This document shows positions 29,981-37,674 of a stretch of DNA of 64,000 nucleotides, piece by piece. The notes under the pieces were generated by a model that made no database searches, had not been told where the DNA came from, and saw only the letters and a program-made list of their open reading frames with translations. The stretch is taken from the NCBI GenBank assembly GCA_900547315.1, contig URGI01000001.1, positions 20,316 through 84,315 of the forward strand. The letters run 5' to 3'. The DNA is from an uncultured Eubacteriales bacterium (GTDB lineage Bacteria; Bacillota; Clostridia; Oscillospirales; Oscillospiraceae). Position 1 is the stretch's first letter. Every line of letters begins with the position of its first letter. The position numbers and the translations under genes were made by a program.

Positions 29981-30032
29981 CGGGGCAGGAGGAGAACCTG
30001 CCCCGTGTTGGAAAGCGATCCGCGGTCGCTTT
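29981..30032 (+). repeat. Two tandem hairpins upstream of transporter genes
   Basis: CGGGGCAGG/CCTGCCCCG (29981-29989 with 29997-30005), then AAAGCGA/TCGCTTT (30012-30018 with 30026-30032) followed by a pyrimidine-rich tail. They divide the enzyme genes from the transporter genes and may set their relative expression. Confidence 0.5.
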
Positions 30033-30111
30033 TCTCCGCAGGCCGTATGCTCAGTCGCGAGGGTATGCGAGGCGGAAAACATAAAGCAACATTTAGAGGA
30101 GGAAAAAATTT

Positions 30112-30261
30112 ATGTTCGGATTACCGTTCCCAACCTATCTTGGCTGGCTTCTCGGCCCCGGCGTCATGATCTTCACGTTCTTGACAAGCTTTATCCTTTA
30201 TAAGAACTATCTTAAAAAGGAAGCTGCCGAGGAAGCAGAAAAGAACAGCAAAGATAAGTAA
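30112..30261 (+). CDS. 49-residue membrane protein, probable symporter accessory subunit
   Basis: ATG at 30112 with an excellent RBS (AGAGGAGG at 30095-30102) opens a 49-codon frame. It has one membrane span (WLLGPGVMIFTFLTSFILY) and a highly charged C-terminal tail of Lys/Glu. It is placed 54 nt before the SSS symporter gene, where short single-span proteins are often encoded with members of that transporter family. The strong RBS and position make it very likely real; the role is inferred from position only. Confidence 0.8.
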   Translation: MFGLPFPTYLGWLLGPGVMIFTFLTSFILYKNYLKKEAAEEAEKNSKDK

Positions 30262-30315
30262 ATAGCATATACCAGCAGAAACCTATCATGGCATAAAGTG
30301 ACAGGAGGAAACCAA

Positions 30316-31806
30316 ATGGATAGTAAAATCAAAATAATGGGTTATGCGGTCCATGGCTTGTACTTCGTTGGTATGCTGGCTATCGGTTATTTTTGCAACA
30401 AGAAGTATGCAAACAATGTTGATGGCTTCTTTGCCGGCGGCAAGAACCTTGGCCCATGGGTCTTCGCACTTACCTACGGTTCAACTTATCTCAGCTCTTC
30501 GACGTTTGTCGGCAACACCGCCACGGCTTACTCCGGCGGTCTTGCCTACCTTTTCATGCCCCTTGCGCAGATGCTCTTACTCCCCCTCGGACTTATCTTC
30601 TTCTCCCACATCCTGCGTAAGATGAGTCAGTCATTGGATGTTGTCACTATCCCTGCATATCTTGAAAAACGTTTCAAGAGTCCCGCTGCCGGAATGATAA
30701 CCTCCCTCATTATCGTCATTTTCTTCATTCCCTATCTCGTTGGCATAGTCAAGGCATCGGCGCTTTCGCTGGGTGCTCTTCTTGGCGTTGAGTACAAAAT
30801 CGGTGTTCTCGTTATCGCGTTCATCAGTTTTGTTTATCTCATGTTCGGCGGCTATATGGCTCGCTGCTACACTGACGTGGTTCAGGGTGTGATGATGGTC
30901 GTCGGTATGATGGCGGTTGTTATTGCCGGCTTCTTCATTGTCGGCGGACCGAGCGCCATTACCGAAGGCGTGAAGGCAGCCGATCCCGCGCTCCTTGAGA
31001 CCCCCGGTCCTAAGGGCTGGAGCGCACTGTTCCTCTATTCCACTGTTTTTGCAATAGCCCCGTGGGGACTTCCCACTCTCGTTCAGACCAACTTCACCAT
31101 AGGCAACAGAAAGCATGTTTACACCGCCGCTATCGTTCTGTCCATTTGGATATCCTGTGTCCTCTTCGGCTCCATGATAATCGGCAACATGGGCCGCGCC
31201 TTCTACGGCAACGCTCTTGTTGATAATCCTGACTCCCTGTTCCCGACGCTGGTTATTGACTGGTTCCCGAACCTCTTCGGTGCTATAATTATCGTTGCGG
31301 TCATCTGCGCGGCAATGTCTACAATTGACGGCACGCTGATGAACTCCGGCGCCGCTGTCGGCCTTGATATATACAAGCGTTTTATCAAGAAGGACGCGAG
31401 CGACAAGAAGGTCATTACGATCTCCAACATAGCAATGGGCGTTATCACGCTTGTCGTTATAATCTGGGCGTTTGATCCTCCCGCAATGGTGCTCACCCTC
31501 ACAAGCTACGCGTTCTCTCTGGTCGCTGCCGGACTTATCGTTCCCACCTATGCGGGTCTTTACTGCAAGAAGCTCACCAGCGCAGGCTGCGTGGTTGGTA
31601 TTCTTGCCGGTCTTGGCTTCTGCCTGCTGTGGTACATTACCGGTACGCCGCTTGGGATCCCTCCGTTCGTTGTCGGTATGGTCGCCTCCGCGATCGCTCT
31701 CTTCGGCGTCAGCAAGTTCACCAAGCCCCTGCCTCAGGAGTTTATTGACGATCTGTTCGCAAAGCTCAAGAACAACGCATACGTTACGGAAACTGTGGAA
31801 AAGTAA
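30316..31806 (+). CDS. Sodium:solute symporter (SSS family)
   Basis: 496 residues with about 13 membrane segments. Family landmarks are GYFCNKKYANNVDGFFAGGKNLGPW at the N-terminus (quoted in part), the SSSTFVGNTATAYSGGLAYL stretch around the broken first helix that forms the Na+ site, and IICAAMSTIDGTLMNSGAAVG later on. It imports an organic solute with Na+; relatives carry proline, pantothenate, carboxylates or sugars. In this cluster it may take up a carboxylate, while the NCS1 permease takes up the ring compound (inference). The start at 30316 is fixed by CAGGAGGA. Confidence 0.92.
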   Translation: MDSKIKIMGYAVHGLYFVGMLAIGYFCNKKYANNVDGFFAGGKNLGPWVFALTYGSTYLSSSTFVGNTATAYSGGLAYLFMPLAQMLLLPLGLIFFSHILRKMSQSLDVVTIPAYLEKRFKSPAAGMITSLIIVIFFIPYLVGIVKASALSLGALLGVEYKIGVLVIAFISFVYLMFGGYMARCYTDVVQGVMMVVGMMAVVIAGFFIVGGPSAITEGVKAADPALLETPGPKGWSALFLYSTVFAIAPWGLPTLVQTNFTIGNRKHVYTAAIVLSIWISCVLFGSMIIGNMGRAFYGNALVDNPDSLFPTLVIDWFPNLFGAIIIVAVICAAMSTIDGTLMNSGAAVGLDIYKRFIKKDASDKKVITISNIAMGVITLVVIIWAFDPPAMVLTLTSYAFSLVAAGLIVPTYAGLYCKKLTSAGCVVGILAGLGFCLLWYITGTPLGIPPFVVGMVASAIALFGVSKFTKPLPQEFIDDLFAKLKNNAYVTETVEK

Positions 31807-31835
31807 CACGCACGTTTCACTCCAAGATTCCCGTG

Positions 31836-31858
31836 TATCGAGGTTGGCCACCTCGATA
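31836..31858 (+). repeat. Intra-operon hairpin between transporter genes
   Basis: TATCGAGGT/ACCTCGATA (31836-31844 with 31850-31858), TGGCC loop. It is flanked by CCCG/CGGG that can extend the stem. No T run follows immediately. Confidence 0.5.
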
Positions 31859-31930
31859 TGCGGGATGATAAAAAACGAGCATAAACTAAAAATTTAACGT
31901 AAGTTTTACACATCCAAAAAGGGAGATCTG

Positions 31931-33580
31931 ATGAAAAAATACAATCTTGACTTAAGCGGCTACAATGTGCCGCATGATATGCTGCCTACCAAACCGGAAG
32001 AGCGCAACTGGAACATTTACAGCTTCTTCGCTCTCTGGATCGGCATGGATATCGGTATCCCCACTTACATGCTCGCTTCTGGACTTATTGAGGGCGGCAT
32101 GAACCTCAAGTGGGCCATGATTACCATTTTGCTTGCGAATATAATCATTGCATTCCCCATCATGCTCAACGGCCATGCCGGTGCGAAGTATGGTATTCCT
32201 TCCACCGTTTATTGGCGCTCCGCGTTCGGCTTCAACGGCGCAAGCGTCGCTGCGGTTCTCCGCGGCATCGTGGCTGCCGGCTGGTGCGGCATCCAGTTCT
32301 GGATCGGCGGCAACGCGCTGAACGTTGCGCTGTCCATCCTCATCCCCGCGTGGGGCAACTGGGCCTTGGGCAAATGGGTTTGCTTTGTAGTGTTCCTTCT
32401 GCTGAACCTCTATATACTTATCAACGGACTTGGTGCGATAAAGAAGATGGAACATCTCTGCGCACCCATGCTCATCATCTGGCTGATCGTCATGCTCATC
32501 TGGGCGCGTACCACCGCGGGCAGCTGGGGACCGATGGTCAACGCCAAGATGACCTTCGCAACCACCGCGGAGTTCGTCGCTTTCTTCGTCGTCAGCCTCA
32601 ACTCCAACATCAGCTACTGGTGCTCCATGCCCCTTACGGTCACTGACTTCACCAAGGCGGCAAAGGATCAGCGCAGTCAGGAAGTTGGCCAGCTGCTCGG
32701 CATACCCACCGGTATGTTCCTGCTCGCTCTCGTCGGCGCTCTGGTCAGCTCCTGCACCATCGTTATCTTCGGACATGTCATCACCGACCCCGTTGCTCTC
32801 ACCAGCATGATCGGCCATCCTGCGCTGATCGTCGGCATGATGCTCTTCCTCATCATCGCAACTCTTACCACGAACGTCGCCGCAAACGCCCTTACCCCGG
32901 CGGTTGCAATCGTTCACCTCACCAACGGCAAGCTGAACTTCAAGTGGGCTGCTGTCGTTCTCTGCGCCATCGGCGTCGCAATTCGTCCTTGGGTGCTCAT
33001 CAACGACATGGGTCTTTACATGAACTTCTTCCTCAACGGCGGCGGCGCTCTGCTCGGCCCCGTTGTCGGGGTGACGATCTGCCACTACTTCTTCGTCTGC
33101 CGCACCGAGCTTGACGTTAGAAGCCTTTATGTTCCAGAAGGCGAGTCGATGTTCCTGAACATCAAGAAGTACAACAAGCCCACCTACATAATCATCTGGG
33201 CGATGTCGGCTATTATGCTTCTTATCGCGCAGCTGGCTCCCGCATCCTGGCAGACCGCAACCTGCACTTTGGGCTGCTCCATGCGCTTCTCCATGAACGC
33301 CATGGCCATAATCTGCATTGCGCTGGGCTATCTGGTCTTCCGCAAGAGAGAAGGCGGCATCAACTCCCTGAGCTACCTCACCCTTGCGATAAGCTTTGTC
33401 ATCATCTTCCTCGGCCTGTGGGTTCCCGTAGCGCACTGGCTGTATGACGCGTCCTTCATCGTCGGCACTCTGCTTGGCCTGGGCATCTACGTCCTGCTCA
33501 TGCGCGTGTGCGACAAGGACTTCATGGTCAAGAAAGCCGCCGAGCACAAGGCAGCCAAGGCTGAAGAGGCAAACGCCTGA
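31931..33580 (+). CDS. NCS1-family permease (Mhp1/allantoin/cytosine-like)
   Basis: 549 residues, 12 predicted membrane segments. The N-terminal motif PTKPEERNWNIYSFFALW and the following GIPTYMLASGLIEGGMN and NGHAGAKYGIPSTVYWRSAFG stretches match the NCS1 family and look particularly like the hydantoin permease Mhp1. NCS1 members import hydantoins, allantoin, uracil, cytosine or purines, often with Na+. The C-terminal ~140 residues carry extra membrane segments and an Ala/Lys/Glu-rich tail. It is the strongest hint that the cluster's substrate is a nitrogen heterocycle. RBS AAAGGGAG. Confidence 0.9.
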   Translation: MKKYNLDLSGYNVPHDMLPTKPEERNWNIYSFFALWIGMDIGIPTYMLASGLIEGGMNLKWAMITILLANIIIAFPIMLNGHAGAKYGIPSTVYWRSAFGFNGASVAAVLRGIVAAGWCGIQFWIGGNALNVALSILIPAWGNWALGKWVCFVVFLLLNLYILINGLGAIKKMEHLCAPMLIIWLIVMLIWARTTAGSWGPMVNAKMTFATTAEFVAFFVVSLNSNISYWCSMPLTVTDFTKAAKDQRSQEVGQLLGIPTGMFLLALVGALVSSCTIVIFGHVITDPVALTSMIGHPALIVGMMLFLIIATLTTNVAANALTPAVAIVHLTNGKLNFKWAAVVLCAIGVAIRPWVLINDMGLYMNFFLNGGGALLGPVVGVTICHYFFVCRTELDVRSLYVPEGESMFLNIKKYNKPTYIIIWAMSAIMLLIAQLAPASWQTATCTLGCSMRFSMNAMAIICIALGYLVFRKREGGINSLSYLTLAISFVIIFLGLWVPVAHWLYDASFIVGTLLGLGIYVLLMRVCDKDFMVKKAAEHKAAKAEEANA

Positions 33581-33603
33581 TCGACCTCAAACAGGAGCAA
33601 AAA

Positions 33604-34428
33604 ATGAGAAACGTAACTATCAGCGTCATCCAGCTTGAAAACAAGCTCTTTGATAAGAATGCGAACCTTCTCAAGGCCGACGGACTCATCCGTCAGGCCG
33701 CGGCAAAGGGCGCAAAAATGATATGCCTGCCCGAACTTTTTGTCACGGGCTACAACCTCAACGCCTTCGGCGACAGGATATATGAGCTTGGCGAAGGGCT
33801 GACCGGCCCCACCATCACTCATATGCGCGCTCTGGCAAAGGAGCTTGGCGTGTACATAATAGCGCCCATAGCCATGCAGATGCGCACGACCCGCCCGCTG
33901 GAGAACAACGCCGTCGTTATCGACGACGAGGGCGAGGTCATCGGCACCTACAGCAAAAACCATCTCTTCGGCGACGAGCCGAAATACTTCACCGCCAACG
34001 GTGAATACCCGGTGTTTGACACCAAATACGGCAAGATCGGCATAATGATCTGCTGCGATAACAACTTCCCCGAACCCGCGCGCATCCTTGCGCTCGGCGG
34101 CGCGGAGCTGATATTCATGCCCGCGGCATGGCGCGTACAGGAAGCGGATCTGTGGAAGCTCCTCATCTCCTCGCACGCCTGCGAGAACAATGTGTTCATC
34201 GCCGCAGCCAATGTCTTCAGCCGTATGGACGATCTGTTCCTTTTCGGACACAGCAAGGTCGTCGATCCCAGAGGCAGAGTTCTGCGCGAATCCGAGACGG
34301 AGGGAGACGATGTGCTCGTTGAGACCATCGATCTCGATTCCGTGTACGAGCATCGCGCCTGCATGCCCAGCCTCAAGGATCGCCACCCCGAAACCTACGA
34401 TGCGTTCATCGAACCGGTGAACGTGTAA
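33604..34428 (+). CDS. Carbon-nitrogen hydrolase (beta-ureidopropionase/N-carbamoyl amidase-like)
   Basis: 274 residues, nitrilase superfamily. The Glu-Lys-Cys triad is visible at Glu44 (LPELFVTGY), Lys118 (TYSKNHLF) and Cys150 (MICCDNNFPE). Members close to this pattern hydrolyse N-carbamoyl compounds such as N-carbamoyl-beta-alanine or N-carbamoylputrescine to the amine, CO2 and ammonia. In this cluster it offers an irreversible alternative to the carbamoyltransferase route, or it acts on a different amide. RBS CAGGAG 6 nt upstream. Confidence 0.87.
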   Translation: MRNVTISVIQLENKLFDKNANLLKADGLIRQAAAKGAKMICLPELFVTGYNLNAFGDRIYELGEGLTGPTITHMRALAKELGVYIIAPIAMQMRTTRPLENNAVVIDDEGEVIGTYSKNHLFGDEPKYFTANGEYPVFDTKYGKIGIMICCDNNFPEPARILALGGAELIFMPAAWRVQEADLWKLLISSHACENNVFIAAANVFSRMDDLFLFGHSKVVDPRGRVLRESETEGDDVLVETIDLDSVYEHRACMPSLKDRHPETYDAFIEPVNV

Positions 34429-34515
34429 GCACAGCGAAAGCGGGCGGTGCGCAAATCATTTGCCGCGCCGCCTGCAAATTAAGCCTTTGGCTTTATTATA
34501 ATGGAGGAAAATAAA

Positions 34516-35706
34516 ATGTCTGGATTACTTGACGGCGTAGTCGTACTCGACCTTACGCGTGTTCTTGCAGGCCCCTACTGCGGAATGATAATGGCCGATA
34601 TGGGCGCGACCGTAATTAAGCTCGAAAACCCGGCCGGCGGCGACGATACGCGCAAAATGGGCCCGTTTGTTAACGAAAACAGCGTTTATTATGCAAACTT
34701 CAACAGAAGCAAGCTCGGCTGCACGCTCAATCTCAAGGCTCCCGAAGGAAAAGAGATTTTCAAAGAGCTTGTAAAGAAGGCCGACATTGTTATTGAGAAC
34801 TACCGTCCCGGCACCATGGAAAAGCTCGGTCTCGGCTACGATGTTCTCAAGGAAATAAATCCCGCGATAATCTACGGCGCAGTCTCCGGCTTCGGCCACA
34901 CCGGCCCGCTGAGCAGACGCGCAGGCTATGACATAGTCGGTCAGGCAATGGGCGGCCTTATGAGCACCACCGGCTGGCCCGACGGCGAGCCGACCCGTTC
35001 CGGCACCCCCATGGGCGACGTCCTCGGCGGCCTGAACCTCACCATCGGCGTCCTTGCCGCGCTGAATAACCGCCAGAAGACCGGCCTTGGCGAAAAGGTC
35101 GACGTCGCGCTGGTCGACTCCGTTGCGTCCGCGATGGAGAACATAACCATGATTTATCAGGCCACCGGCCGTATCCCCCAGCGCATAGGCAACCGCTATG
35201 AGTCTACATATCCGTACGACTCCTTCCCCGCGAAGGACGGCAACGTCATTATTGCTGCCGGCAATAACAAGCTCTTTGCTATCCTGTGCCAGGTCATGGG
35301 TCAGCCGGAGCTGGCTCAGGATCCGCGCTTCGTCGAGATAAAGGATCGCGTTGCAAACCATGCGCCCCTGCGCAGAATCGTCTCCGCGTGGAGCGAGAAC
35401 TACACCATCGCCGAGATCGACCAGATGCTCAACTCCGCCGGCTGCCCCGCCAGCGCCGTCAACACCATCGACAGACTCGTTGTCGATCCGCAGATCTCCG
35501 GCGCGCGCAACATGTTCCCCGAAATAGACCAGCCGGGCATCGGCAAGCTCCATATCACCGCCATTGCCCCCAAGCTCACCCGCACCGACTCCTATCCCAG
35601 AAAGGCCGCTCCGCTGCTCGGCGAGGACAACGCCAATGTCTACGGAGAGTATCTCGGCTTCGACGCGGGCAAGCTCGAACAGCTCAAGAACGACGGCGTC
35701 ATCTGA
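34516..35706 (+). CDS. CaiB/BaiF-type (class III) CoA-transferase
   Basis: 396 residues, family III CoA-transferase. Seen: N-terminal VLDLTRVLAGPYCGMIMADMGATVIKLE (quoted in part), NRSKLGCTLNLK, IENYRPGTMEKLGLGYD, and the catalytic Asp139 in RAGYDIVGQAMGG. It activates a carboxylic acid with CoA from a donor thioester. Followed by an HMG-CoA-lyase homologue, it probably makes the hydroxyacyl-CoA that the lyase splits (inference; compare itaconate/citramalate CoA-transferases). The start at 34516 is chosen because GGAGG at 34503-34507 lies 8 nt upstream; an in-frame ATG at 34501 overlaps that site. Confidence 0.9.
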   Translation: MSGLLDGVVVLDLTRVLAGPYCGMIMADMGATVIKLENPAGGDDTRKMGPFVNENSVYYANFNRSKLGCTLNLKAPEGKEIFKELVKKADIVIENYRPGTMEKLGLGYDVLKEINPAIIYGAVSGFGHTGPLSRRAGYDIVGQAMGGLMSTTGWPDGEPTRSGTPMGDVLGGLNLTIGVLAALNNRQKTGLGEKVDVALVDSVASAMENITMIYQATGRIPQRIGNRYESTYPYDSFPAKDGNVIIAAGNNKLFAILCQVMGQPELAQDPRFVEIKDRVANHAPLRRIVSAWSENYTIAEIDQMLNSAGCPASAVNTIDRLVVDPQISGARNMFPEIDQPGIGKLHITAIAPKLTRTDSYPRKAAPLLGEDNANVYGEYLGFDAGKLEQLKNDGVI

Positions 35707-35725
35707 TTTTCGGGAGGTAAGAATA

Positions 35726-36637
35726 ATGTCTGAATATCCGAAAAGCGTACAGCTCGTCGAGGTCGGCCCAAGAGACGGCTTCCAGAGCGTGAAGGAATTC
35801 ATCCCCACCGAGACAAAGAAAAAGGTCATCGACATGCTCGTCGCGGCCGGCTGCAAGAAGATACAGGCCACGTCCTTCGTAAACCCCAAGGCCATCCCCC
35901 AGATGGCGGATGCCGCGGAGATAGCCGAGTACGTGCTCAAGACCTATCCCGACGTTTCGTTCTATGCGCTCACCCCGAACGCCAGAGGTGTCCAGAACGC
36001 ATGGGACGCCGGCTTCCGTGAGGTCAGCTATGTCATCTCCGTCTCCGCGGGGCACAACATGGCGAACGTCCGCCGCACCCCGGACGAGTCCTTTGCCGAT
36101 CTCCGCGCGATCCGCGAGCGCTATCCCGACATGAAGATCGTCCTTGACGCAGCAACCACCTTCGGCTGCCCGTTCGACGGCGTCGTCACGACGGAGCAGG
36201 TCGTCGCGTATCTTGAAAAGGCGCGCGAAGCCGGCATCACCGCCGTTGACCTCTGTGATACCATCGGCATCGCAAACCCGCTTCAGGTTGAGCGCCTTGC
36301 GGGCGTTGTGCTCGAAAAGTTCCCGGAGATAAGCTTCGGCATACATATTCACGACACCCGTAACATGGGCATCGTCAATACGCTCACCGCCATCCGCTCC
36401 GGCATCACCAGAGTGTCCACCACCTGCGGCGGCATGGGCGGCTGCCCGTTCGCACCCGGCGCGTCCGGCAACACCTCCAGCGAGGATCTCGTGTTCATGC
36501 TCGACCAGATGGGCATCGACACCGGCGTCAGCTTCGAGAAGCTGCTGGAGACGGCGCGCTTCCTCAAGGAGAACGTCCCCGCAAATTACAGCGGCCACCA
36601 GATGAATATTGCCCCGAAGCAGTGCGTCATGGGCTGA
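35726..36637 (+). CDS. HMG-CoA lyase-family enzyme
   Basis: 303-residue DRE-TIM metallolyase. Visible: VEVGPRDGFQS with catalytic Arg16-Asp17, the metal-binding HIHDTRNMG, and the C-terminal signature GGMGGCPFAPGASGNTSSED, whose Cys is the lid residue of HMG-CoA lyases. The family cleaves 3-hydroxy-3-methyl (tertiary) acyl-CoA to an acyl-CoA and a 2-oxo or 3-oxo acid. With the CoA-transferase 19 nt upstream, it could split citramalyl-CoA or dimethylmalyl-CoA to pyruvate plus acetyl- or propionyl-CoA. It is the last gene of the run. Confidence 0.9.
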   Translation: MSEYPKSVQLVEVGPRDGFQSVKEFIPTETKKKVIDMLVAAGCKKIQATSFVNPKAIPQMADAAEIAEYVLKTYPDVSFYALTPNARGVQNAWDAGFREVSYVISVSAGHNMANVRRTPDESFADLRAIRERYPDMKIVLDAATTFGCPFDGVVTTEQVVAYLEKAREAGITAVDLCDTIGIANPLQVERLAGVVLEKFPEISFGIHIHDTRNMGIVNTLTAIRSGITRVSTTCGGMGGCPFAPGASGNTSSEDLVFMLDQMGIDTGVSFEKLLETARFLKENVPANYSGHQMNIAPKQCVMG

Positions 36638-36661
36638 TCGCCCCGCCGCACTTTACGGAAA

Positions 36662-36697
36662 ACAAATCCCGCGTACCGTTCGGTACGCGGGATTTGT
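36662..36697 (+). terminator. Operon-end hairpin
   Basis: Perfect 16-bp stem (36662-36677 with 36682-36697), GTTC tetraloop. The T tract is interrupted (TTTGTCGGTTTATG). It marks the end of the catabolic gene run. Confidence 0.75.
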
Positions 36698-36817
36698 CGG
36701 TTTATGACTGCCGACACGCCGAAAGCGCAGGAAAATCCAAGAATCGTGCGGATGGGGCGCACACGCGTATTGTGTTTTGACAAATAATGAGCTAAAATAA
36801 AATGCTAGGCGCAGTGA

Positions 36818-37651
36818 CAGACGATAGGCGATCTGACGAGCTTCTACATGATAACCGGCATTGTCTTGCTCCAGCTCATGCAGTTCTTCATGAACGTCGG
36901 CTCCGTCTCCGGCACCTTCGGCACGATGAAGAAGATAGCCCAGATAATGGACACAGACTCCGAACCGGACGGCGGGGAGCCTGTCCCGGAAGTGTGCGCC
37001 GACATAGAGTTCGACAATGTCAGCTTCGCCTACGCCGGGGGACAGGACGTCATAAAGAATCTGTCCGTGAAGATACCCATGGGCAAGGTGACGGCCGTCA
37101 TCGGCGGCAACGGCGCGGGCAAATCGACGCTGTTCAAGCTGCTTCTTCATCTTTACGAGCCGAAGAGCGGCGAGATCCGCTTCGGCGGGGACGGCATCGG
37201 CAAATACTCCCTGACCGACTGGCGCGACAGGTTCGCCGTCGTCTCTCAGCGCAATCCGCTTATCGGCGGCACCGTGCGCGAGAACATCGCCTACGGTCTT
37301 GACCGCGAGGTCAGCGACGAGGAACTGGCGGAGACCGCCCGCAGAGCCAACTTCTCCGGCGGTCAGGGGCAGTGCATCTCCATTGCGCGCGCCATGCTGA
37401 GAAACGCCGACTACCTGCTGCTCGACGAGGCGACGAGCAATCTCGACGTCGTAAGCGAGGCGGAAGTGACCGGCGCGATGGACGAGCTGATGCGGGATAA
37501 GACCACTATAATGATCGCCCATAACTACGCGGCGACGCGAAACGCCGACTACATAATCGTTATGAAGGACGGTGCGGTCGAGGCCGCGGGAACGCCGGAC
37601 GAGCTGCTGAAGACGAACGAGTATTATAAAATGTTCGTCAAGACGCTCTGA
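36818..37651 (+). pseudogene. ABC exporter remnant (N-terminally truncated, internal deletion)
   Basis: The frame encodes only the tail of the last membrane helix of an ABC exporter (GDLTSFYMITGIVLLQ), the coupling region (KKIAQIMD) and an ATPase domain. That domain has Walker A GGNGAGKST, Q-loop VVSQRNP, signature SGGQGQ, Walker B YLLLDEAT and switch His IAHN. About 300 residues of membrane domain are missing: in this frame a stop lies at 36815-36817, just before the first recognisable codons. Inside the ATPase, the ~25 residues normally between the alpha subdomain (ARRANF) and SGGQ are absent in frame, removing the region usually containing LPxGYDT and GE. It may still be translated from ATG 36848, but it cannot be a working exporter. 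Confidence 0.85.
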
Positions 37652-37674
37652 ATATAAAAATAAGAGGATAAATA

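Noticed and set aside
32110..32646. Arg/His/Gln-rich frame inside the NCS1 permease gene
   Set aside because: Composition typical of an out-of-frame reading; the permease frame has continuous membrane segments and family motifs.
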